From Salvelinus alpinus (lineage: Eukaryota; Chordata; Actinopteri; Salmoniformes; Salmonidae), in NCBI RefSeq assembly GCF_045679555.1, contig NC_092120.1, positions 7,960,305-8,024,304 of the forward strand: a DNA stretch of 64,000 bases. The letters run 5' to 3'. Below the pieces are notes generated by a model. That model was not told the DNA's origin. It ran no database searches and saw only the letters and a program-made list of their open reading frames with translations. Positions within the stretch are counted from its first letter, which is position 1, and every line of letters begins with the position of its first letter. The position numbers and the translations under genes are program-made. Positions 55,740 to 64,000 of this stretch are shown here, piece by piece.

Positions 55740-57377
55740 CAGCTGAAGTAGGAAGTTTACATACACTTAGGTTGGAATCATTAAAACTCGTTTTTCAACC
55801 ACTCCACAAATCTCTTGTTAACAAACTATAGTTTTGGCAAGTCGGTTAGGACATCTACTTTGTGCATGACACAAGTCATTTTTCCAACAATTGTTTACAG
55901 ACAGATTATTTCACTTATAATTCACTGTATCACAATTCCAGTGGGTCAGAAGTTTACACACACTAAATTGACTGTGCCTTTAAACAGCTTGGAAAATTCC
56001 AGAAAATTATGTCATGGCTTTATAAGCTTCTGATAGGCTAATTGATATAATTTGAGTCAATTGGAGGTGTACCTGTGGATGTATTTCAAGGCCTACCTTC
56101 AAACTCAGTGCCTCTTTGCTTGAAATCATGGGAAAATCTAAAGAAATCAGCCAAGACCTCAGAAGAAAAATTGTAGACCTCCACAAGTCTGGTTCATCCT
56201 TGGGAGCAATTTCCAAATGTCTGAAGGTACCACGTTCATCTGTACAAACAATAGTATGCAAGTATAAACACCATGGGACCACGCTGCTGTTATACCACTC
56301 AGGAAGGAGACGCGTTCTGTCTCCTAGAGATGAACGTACTTTGGTGAGAAAAGTGCAAATCAATCCCAGAACAACAGAAAAGGACCGTGTGAAGATGCTG
56401 GAGGAAACAGGTACAAAAGTATCTACATCCACAGTAAAACGAGTCCTATATCGACATAACCTGAAAGGCCGCTCAGCAAGGAAGATGCCACTGCTCCAAA
56501 ATCGCCATAAAAAAGCCAGACTACGGTTTGCAACTGCACATGGGGACAAAGATTGTACTTTTTGGAGAAATGTCCTCTGGTCTGATGAAACAAAAATAAA
56601 ACAGTTTGGCCATAATGACCATCGTTATGTTTGGAGGAAAAAGGGGGAGGCTTGCAAGCCGAAGAACGCCATCCCAACCGTGAAGCACGGGGATGGCAGG
56701 ATCATGTTGTGGGGTTGCTTTGCTGCAGGAGGGACTAGTGCACTTCACAAAATAGATGGCATCATGAGGAGGGATGATTATGTGGATATATTGAAGCTAC
56801 ATCTCAAGACATCAGTCAGGAAGTTAAAGCTTGATCGCAAATGGGTCTTCCAAATGGACAATGACCCCAAGCATACTTCCAAAGTTGTGGCAAAATGGCT
56901 TAAGGACAACAAAGTCAAGGTATTGGAGTGGCCATCACAAAGCCCTGACCTCAATTCTATAGAAAATTTGTGGGCAGAACTGAAAAAGTGTGTGTGAGCA
57001 AGGAGGCCTACAAACCTGACTCCGTTACACCAGCTCTGTCAGGAGGAATGGGCCAAAATTCACCCAACTTATTTTGGGAAGCTTGTGGAAGTCTACACGA
57101 AACGTTTGACCCAAGTTAAACCATTTAAAGGCAATGCTACCAAATACTAATTGAGTGTATTTTAACTTCTGACCCACTGGGAATGTGATGAAAGAAATAA
57201 AAGCTGAAATAAATAATTCTCTCTACTATTATTCTGACATTTCACATTCTTAAAATAAAGTGGTGATCCTAACTGACCTAAAACAGGGAAATTTACTAGG
57301 ATTAAATGTCAGGAATTGTGAAAAACTGAGTTTAAATGTATTTGGCTAAGGTGTATGTAAACTTCCGACTTCAAATG
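55740..57377 (+). mobile_element. Tc1 transposon, nearly intact
   Basis: The left end CAGCTGAAGTAGGAAGTTTA and right end AAACTTCCGACTTCAAATG are flanked by TA (55738-55739 and 57378-57379). About 1.64 kb, the usual length for the family. Two outer-TIR substitutions are visible (AGCTGAAGTAGG; TCAAATG). It contains the best-preserved transposase of the window. Confidence 0.92.
56128..56997 (+). pseudogene. Tc1 transposase, open except for a late stop
   Basis: From the ATG at 56128 ([20 protein letters not shown]; the 12 in-frame bases before it lack an ATG) the frame stays open for 289 codons. It has the paired-like helix-turn-helix, the RRR basic motif (SGRRRVLSP) and all three catalytic residues of the DD34E set: Asp in LWSDETK, Asp in [10 protein letters not shown] and Glu in DLNSIENLWAE. 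It ends at KKCV-stop, where relatives continue with [15 protein letters not shown] to GNATKY. The last ~45 residues are therefore lost by a CGA-to-TGA type change at 56995-56997. NSIENLW and HGDGRIMLWG are departures from the family. It is probably inactive or impaired. Confidence 0.88.
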
Positions 57378-57379
57378 TA

Positions 57380-57450
57380 ACTGCTGTTATGATACTGACA
57401 AAGTACACATGATACTACTTCTGGAAAGTTACCTGGCCTAACCCCCATTC
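57380..57450. other. Short unique spacer
   Basis: Sequence between the Tc1 right end and the 160-bp inverted repeat, with no feature seen. Confidence 0.4.
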
Positions 57451-58495
57451 ATCTCAGTCTGAATGCAGTACAGTGCCAGCAAAACGTTTACTATTGAGCT
57501 CAGTGGATGCATGTGGCCAGTCAGAGAGGAGGTGAATGAGATCTAGCCTACACTATTCTCTCTCCACTTTTTCCATGAACTAGGCAGATGACGGAGCATT
57601 TATCCAAGCTTGCTAGGCTGTCAGCTCCTCTCTGTATTTGTTTTATTCATTAGTTTGCCAACAGGTGAATGTAGGAGTTACCTGTTGCAATAGAATACTA
57701 ATTATAACTAGCTAAAACCATATCAGAGGAAAATCTTCTTTTCGAAATTAAAATCTGGAATGCTCTATTGGAATCCAGCCTTGTTTAACTTTGCCACCCT
57801 GTGTTGTCTTGCATGGTCATGGTTGGCACTGCCGACAGTGTCACTAGAGGAGGGTAAGGGTTGCTAAGTAGCTCAGATGGAAATTACAAGCACACCTCAT
57901 AAAGCCCATTGTTTATGATAGTAAGTGGTGTTAGTGAGAGCTGCTCTGTCGTGGATTACATAGAGGGTTATGTATTAGTCTCCATTAAAGCACCTCAGAA
58001 CCCTTGAAGAAGTGACTTCAAGGGCAACAAACGCAGTGGGTTTTATTTGGCATTTTCACATATGCTTTTTATCTCCACTGTGGTGGTGTTGTTTAATCTA
58101 CTGACACAAAATGACATCAGTGAAGTTGTGGGCTGCTCTTATACTGTACATAGTCAAATATTAATGTGAGATCAATTGAATCAATATGATTCCTGTATTG
58201 ATCCCATCGATATGATTATGTAAGCAGCATTTCTATTGCCTGGCTTCATCCTACATGCCAGACAGACAGACCTTCAACAAGGCTATATATGGCTGCAGTT
58301 TATCTGAGTCCTCAGTTCAGGTGATGGTCTATGAGAGCTTGGATAAATGCTCCGTCATCTGCCTAGTTCATGGAAAAAGTGGAGAGAGAATAGTGTAGGT
58401 TAGATCTCATTCACCTCCTCTCTGACTGGCCACATGCATCCACTGAGCTCAATAGTAAACATTTTGCTGGCACTGTACTGCATTCAGACTGAGAT
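57451..58495. repeat. 160-bp inverted repeat with 725-bp spacer
   Basis: 57451-57610 is the reverse complement of 58336-58495. Two mismatches were noted in the parts checked (GCAAAACG/ATG and TCTAGCC/AACC). The arms start ATCTCAGTCTGAATGCAGTA. The spacer is unique AT-rich sequence with no open frame of note. It lies in a rims2 intron. Confidence 0.9.
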
Positions 58496-59625
58496 ATACC
58501 TCAAAGATATACCAAAATCTCCCATCTAATGTTATGGATGGCCTTCTACCACTCCTCCCCCTCCCCCACATCCTCCTCCTCCTTAGCTCATTGCTGAGTC
58601 TTGTGTCAGGGTCTGTCCACAGTGCTAGGAGTAGAGCAGCTTGGAACACTGAGCCTCTCCAGAGACTGGAGGGACTGGTTTCAACCCCAGCTAACCCAAC
58701 AAACCAACACTTTGTTCCTTCCTTGTCATGCAGATTGTTGCTGTGTGTTTCATTTTCATCTAGGCCAAGATGTTCCCTCAGCTAAAACAAGAGCTGCACA
58801 AGTATTTCTGTGTGTTCACGGGCCAACAGGATTTAGTCTGGTTGGCTCCTATCCGAGGCACTGAGCAGCATTTTAATGCATGTTCAACGTAGGTCTGTTC
58901 TTAGGTAAAAATAGCACAGCCTCTGCACATTTTTGATTTAGACTAAAATACTTTAACAAAAGCATGAAAATGCTTGAACTGAAGTTTAAACATATTATTG
59001 AAAGGATCATTTTTCTCTCAAAACAGCTTTTCAAATGATTAATACTAATTCAAGATACCTGTAAATAACTTCAGTCACTGAACTGACAGTGACTGACAGG
59101 CACCTTGACAACCGGTTGATGAATGATGGATGTCAGATATGGTCATCTCAGGAAAGATAAACCTTCTCCCCTCCTCAGCAGCCTCTACTGTGTGATCTAG
59201 ATACTCTTGCAGAAAGAGCGGCGCTAAAACTGAGGTGATGCAGAAATAATTGGTTTCTATGGAAACCGTGCTCCAGGTCAGAGCGTTTGCGTGCTTCCTC
59301 CTCTCCTCCTATCTACATGAGCCACAGACACACAGATAGACGGCTGAGTCTCAACGTTGAGTGACTGAGGTGTTCAGGGAGGCTTATGGGGAATAAGAAC
59401 AGGATATACTGAGATATGCCTTGTTTCATCATTTCTCTGTACAGCTTCCCTTGAGTTTAAGTGTAGAGTTGTTTATCCATCTTCGAGGGGGTGCAACTCT
59501 ACCTTATTGTTAAAGACAGATTTGTCCTTCAATGTAGTAGTCTTTACTTTAACTCACAAGAATGAGCAGTTATCAAGGTAACAATAATGGATTAAATGGA
59601 GAAGAAGGAGGTGTGTGTATTTAAC
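58496..59625 (-). other. rims2: rims2 intron, nothing recognised
   Basis: Unique sequence. The overlapping + frames at 58534-58864 show no family resemblance and no splice-bounded conservation with RIM proteins. Confidence 0.45.
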
Positions 59626-59911
<286 letters not shown>

Positions 59912-60164
59912 TGTGCTCATGCATTGGTGCAAAGCGCATGACAAAAGAGCTTGTGTTGTATTATACACTTTACAATAAAGCTCCATTTATTTATCTCTAT
60001 TATCATGTGATTACATGCATGTGGTAAAAAGGTTATTATCTCCTTGCTGCAAATCATTAACACATCAACTGAACTGAGAGGAGACGTGTAACACTGATTT
60101 TGAGATTGGATTGTGAAGACTATGAACATAATAACCGTTTCCCAGCACGAAACCCTCAAAGCTT

Positions 60165-60590
60165 ACCGATCACTGTACCCGATCACTGTACCCGCTATTT
60201 ACAGCCCATCTGTAAATAGCACACCCAACTACCTCATCCCCATATTGTTATTTATTTTATTTTTTTGCTCTTTTGCACCCCAGTATCTCTACTTGCACAT
60301 CATCATCTGCACATCTATCACTCCAGTGTTAATTCTAAATTGTAATTATCTCGCCTCTATTTATTGCCTTACCTCCCTAATCTTACTACGTTTGCACACA
60401 CTGTATATAGATTTTTCTATTGTGTTATTGACTGTACGTTTGTTTATTCCACGTGTAACTCTGTGATGTTGTTTTTGTCGCACTGCTTTGCTTTATCTTG
60501 GCCAGGTCGCAGTTGTAAATGAGAACTTGTTCTCAACTGGCCTACCTGGTTAAATAAAGGTGAAATTAAAAAATTAAAATAAAAAGGAAA
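60165..60590 (+). mobile_element. L2-like LINE, 3' end only
   Basis: Matches the last ~420 bp of the LINE at 39805-42930: CCCATCTGTAAATAGC, ATCATCTGCACATCTATCAC, TTGTCGCACTGCTTTGCTTT, then CTCAACTGGCCTACCTGGTT and a short AT-rich tail. The head has a doubled CCGATCACTGTACC. It is a 5'-truncated retroposition. Confidence 0.88.
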
Positions 60591-61254
60591 AACTGAGAAT
60601 AATGCCTGTCATGTATGTCCCTGAGCAATCGATGGCCACTGTAGCTATTCACTATCCTTATTGAGTTATTGAAGAGGTTTGGGTTTCTATACAATGCCCT
60701 TGTATTGCCAAATGTGAACATCATTCGTTCTATTAGAAAACTGTCCATGTAGTACTCTAGTTAGCCTTGTTCATCTCACCTCTTATATATCAAATTGTTA
60801 AGCCAATCGAGTGGTAAAGCCACTCAAATAGTGCTCCTCTCTGTCTCTCTATCTGTCTGTCTGGGATCATCTCTTGTATTGTGTAACAGAACTGTTCAGC
60901 GTCCCTGTTAAGATCTCCATAATAAGGCTGGTTGAAAGCATTACCTTGGAGCACACAATAACGGAGTAAAAGAAAGGTACACAGCAGCATGAGGAAAAAC
61001 ACTTCATCATCTGAACACTGTGCTCTCCAGCTCTCTGTCTTTTCATTCACAAAGAGACTCATTATCCAATCCATGCTCTCTGATGCTGTGTCACTGGACT
61101 ACTAGTTTGAAGGGGCAATACAGGCTTTTACTGTACCTCTACCCAGAACATTACTATTACCATCACCCGTACGGGTTTTCAGTGATTATACGAGGTAAGG
61201 TACAGACATGCAAAGTGATTACAAAGAGAGCAGCTGAAAGCATTAACAGCCAGG
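60591..61254 (-). other. rims2: rims2 intron, nothing recognised
   Basis: Unique sequence. The 94-codon minus frame at 60790-61074 has one hydrophobic stretch but no recognisable family. Confidence 0.4.
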
Positions 61255-62860
61255 GTTGAAGAGAGTTAAGGTAGTTGATGATAGTTGTAGTTGAAGGCCA
61301 GAGGACAACAGTAGGTGTGGACTGGGTTATGGGGTCAGGGGGTCAGGAGGTCAGGGTTGAAGAAAGTTGAAGAAAGTTGATGATAGTTGTAGTTGAAGGC
61401 CAGAGGACAACAGTAGGTGTGGACTGGGTTATGGGGTCAGGGGGTCAGGAGGTCAGGGTTGAAGAAAGTTGAAGAAAGTTGATGATAGTTGTAGTTGAAG
61501 GCCAGAGGACAACAGTAGGTGTGGACTGGGTTATGGGGTCAGGGGGTCAGGGTTGAAGAAAGTTGAAGAAAGTTGATGATAGTTGTAGATGAAGGCCAGA
61601 GGACAACAGTAGGTGTGGACTGGGTTATGGGGTCAGGGGGTCAGGGTTGAAGAAAGTTGATGATAGTTGTAGTTGAAGGCCAGAGGACAACAGTAGTTGT
61701 GGACTGGGTTATGGGGTCAGGGGGTCAGGGTTGAAGAGAGTTGAAGAAAGTTGATGATAGTTGTAGATGAAGGCCAGAGGACAACAGTAGGTGTGGACTG
61801 GGTTATGGGGTCAGGGGGTCAGGGTTGAAGAAAGTTGATGATAGTTGTAGTTGAAGGCCAGAGGACAACAGTAGTTGTGGACTGGGTTATGGGGTCAGGG
61901 GGTCAGGGTTGAAGAAAGTTGAAGAAAGTTGATGATAGTTGTAGTTGAAGGCCAGAGGACAACAGTAGTTGTGGACTGGGTTATGGGGTCAGGGGGTCAG
62001 GGGGTCAGGGTTGAAGAGAGTTGAAGAAAGTTGATGATAGTTGTAGTTGAAGGCCAGAGGACAACAGTAGTTGTGGACTGGGTTATGGGGTCAGGGGGTC
62101 AGGGTTGAAGAGAGTTGAGGTAGTTGTAGTTGAAGGCCAGAGGACAACAGTAGTTGTGGACTGGGTTATGGGGTCAGGGTTGAAGAGAGTTGAAGAAAGT
62201 TGATGATAGTTGTAGTTGAAGGCCAGAGGACAACAGTAGTTGTGGACTGGGTTATGGGGTCAGGGGGTCAGGGTTGAAGAGAGTTGAGGTAGTTGTAGTT
62301 GAAGGCCAGAGGACAACAGTAGGTGTGGACTGGGTTATGGGGTCAGGGGGTCAGGGGGTCAGGGTTGAAGAAAGTTGAAGAAAGTTGATAATAGTTGTAG
62401 TTGAAGGCCAGAGGACAACAGTAGTTGTGGACTGGGTTATGGGGTCAGGGGGTCAGGGTTGAAGAGAGTTGAAGAAAGTTGATGATAGTTGTAGTTGAAG
62501 GCCAGAGGACAACAGTAGTTGTGGACTGGGTTATGGGGTCAGGGGGTCAGGGTTGAAGAAAGTTGATGATAGTTGTAGTTGAAGGCCAGAGGACAACAGT
62601 AGTTGTGGACTGGGTTATGGGGTCAGGGGGTCAGGGGGTCAGGGTTGAAGAAAGTTGAAGAAAGTTGATAATAGTTGTAGTTGAAGGCCAGAGGACAACA
62701 GTAGTTGTGGACTGGGTTATGGGGTCAGGGGGTCAGGGTTGAAGAAAGTTGAAGACGACAATAGTAGTTGTGGACTGGGTTATGGGGTCAGGGTTGAAGA
62801 AAGTTGAAGACGACAACAGTAGTTGTGGACTGGGTTATGGGGTCAGGGGGTCAGGGTCAG
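61255..62860. repeat. ~94-bp minisatellite, about 17 copies
   Basis: Unit: GGTCAGGGTTGAAGAAAGTT, GAAGAAAGTTGATGATAGTT, GTAGTTGAAGGCCAGAGGAC, AACAGTAGTTGTGGACTGGG, TTATGGGGTCAGGG. The unit length varies because the 8-bp GGTCAGGG and the 10-bp GAAGAAAGTT blocks are present one, two or three times. Confidence 0.95.
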
Positions 62861-63552
62861 CTGGGTTTACAAGCACATAGAGCCAGCCACAGGCAAGGAA
62901 AAGGACATCATACTGACCCGACACTGAGAGGTACAGAAAAACAAGTGATTTAGCAACTGACTGACTACAGCCTAGTGTACCATAACGTTGAGTGGCCTGT
63001 GTGTGTGTCCACATCAGTAGCACTTTACTTAATAAGATCTGAGCATTTAGCTTGATGTGTTTTTTCAAACCCAGGCTAAAAATAGTCTGTTTGCAAGAAG
63101 CTCTTAGTTCCCGCTGTGAATGCAATGTAACACTGATTCCATCTTATTAGACAGCTAAACTAATCTGTTAGCCTGCTGCTGAGAAGAACTCACAGGGTTC
63201 CAAATCAATTTGTTCTAATCTTGACATACTTTAACAGCCTCTGTTATGAGAACTATCCTAAACAACTGTCATGTCTGTAATATAAAAGTATCATGTAAAA
63301 CATTATGGGAACATGATAACTGGCATTCCACATAAATAATAACATAAATAATGGATTGATGAAAGATTCATGTTAGATTGAGGGTAGACTGGTAAGGTTT
63401 GACCTGACTGAGGTTGGATTGAGGTTTGTTTGAGGTCAGGTTAGGTTTGACCTGTGGTTGGATTGAGGTTAGATTGAGGTCAGGTTAGGTTTGACCGAAG
63501 GTTGGATTGAGGTTAGATTGAGGTCAGACTGGTGAACTAGTTAACTAGTTAC
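62861..63552 (-). other. rims2: rims2 intron with a small GAGGTTGGATT repeat
   Basis: Mostly unique. 63370-63530 contains five to six imperfect copies of a 'GATTGAGGTTAGATTGAGGT' motif just downstream of the candidate exon on the coding strand. Confidence 0.6.
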
Positions 63553-63792
63553 CTGAGGTCAGTCTCTGAGAACCTCCTCCGCAGCATTTCCTCTTCATCC
63601 ATCTCCTCCTGTGACTTCTGTGTGACTACAGTGGTCCTCCTCTCACCTCCTTCCTCTTTAGCCTCCTCCTCCCCTTCCCTCTGTTTACCCTGCCCTCTAT
63701 GTGTACCCCCCTCTTCCCCCCCCACCTCTCGCCCAGCTTCCTCTTCCTCCAGCACCTCCCCCAAATGTTCATCCCCTTCCCGTGATTGGTTC
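63553..63792 (-). CDS. rims2: Probable RIM2 linker exon
   Basis: A minus-strand open stretch ends at a good donor (CCTCAG/GTAACT). A possible acceptor (TTCCGAATCAAG/GAACC) at 63793-63794 gives 240 nt. It reads an acidic segment (GEVLEEEEAGREVGGEEGGT), then QKSQEEMDEEEMLRRRFSET and DLR. The exon ends two bases into a codon. The known exon at 52691 needs exactly those two bases, giving …SETDL-S-DFTSK. Phase, strand and charge fit a RIM linker exon, but I do not recognise the residues with certainty and the acceptor is weak. Confidence 0.5.
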
Positions 63793-64000
63793 CTTGATTC
63801 GGAATAGATGAGGACGTGACAGAAGCGCAAACGCGGCGCATGCAAAGCAGAAAGGAAATGAAAGAAAGGTATGTGAAACCAAACTGCAGAAATAAGGTCA
63901 ACAATGAGACAAAATGGAACATACATAAAACAGCAAAACTAAAATGAACTAAACGCAAAAAACCCTGCATATCTGTTTCAGTTATGTTTCAACATGAGAC
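63793..64000 (-). other. rims2 intron or exon flank at window edge
   Basis: The open frame continues upstream of the proposed acceptor as hydrophobic, low-support residues. No other signal is seen before the window ends. Confidence 0.35.

Noticed and set aside
60790-61074. 94-codon minus frame with a hydrophobic stretch
   Set aside because: No splice-bounded conservation, no family resemblance and no neighbour supporting it.

Overview
The window is vertebrate nuclear DNA from a salmonid fish (salmon, trout or char type). The genes have introns. Between them lie salmonid-type Tc1 transposons with 'CAGTTGAAGTCGG' ends, L2-like LINE tails, palindromic MITEs and many young minisatellites. The species cannot be fixed from the sequence alone.

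Three host genes are recognisable, in the order known from the human 8q22.3 block (RIMS2, DCSTAMP, DPYS), inverted here. (1) The last two coding exons of dpys (dihydropyrimidinase) lie on + at 9885-10349. (2) dcstamp (DC-STAMP, a multipass cell-fusion protein) lies on - at 15178-13167. It is a recognisable but broken copy: two adjacent in-frame stops and a 237-bp LTR-like insertion with a 4-bp target duplication. It is probably a pseudogenised duplicate. (3) The 3' half of rims2 (presynaptic active-zone scaffold RIM2) lies on - from about 63.8 kb to 24539. Five exons carry the linker and the complete C2B domain. A separate first exon at 29584-29740 fits a short gamma-type isoform, and one further upstream exon (63553-63792) is likely.

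The rest is mobile and repetitive DNA. 1-9.8 kb is upstream sequence of dpys filled with Tc1 elements and an LTR element nested in one of them. 11.2-12.35 kb is a DNA transposon carrying two further insertions. 17.1-21.8 kb is a 47-bp minisatellite split by a very young LTR retrotransposon (506-bp LTRs, one difference seen, 5-bp TSD). 21.8-24.5 kb is the 3' UTR and downstream DNA of rims2. 26-64 kb is rims2 introns with a second LTR element, two LINEs, a solo LTR, Tc1 elements, MITEs and at least five minisatellites.

The most unusual system is a family of short LTR retrotransposons without pol (17590-20661 on +, 32237-33895 on -, 6778-8647 on -, plus LTR remnants at 11962 and 41323). Each full copy encodes only a proline-rich repeat protein. 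Its reading frame starts inside the LTR, on or just after the polyadenylation signal, and runs across the LTR border. The LTRs hold a stem-loop that keeps its pairing while its sequence changes. A segment 18-21 nt past the 5' LTR is complementary to the LTR segment just after the start codon, and this pairing also covaries between copies. Other points of note are a 60-bp inverted repeat that encloses a constitutive rims2 exon, a stop-free 120-nt intron inside the C2B coding sequence, a 160-bp inverted repeat in a rims2 intron, and a perfect 40-bp palindrome with a 2-nt loop.
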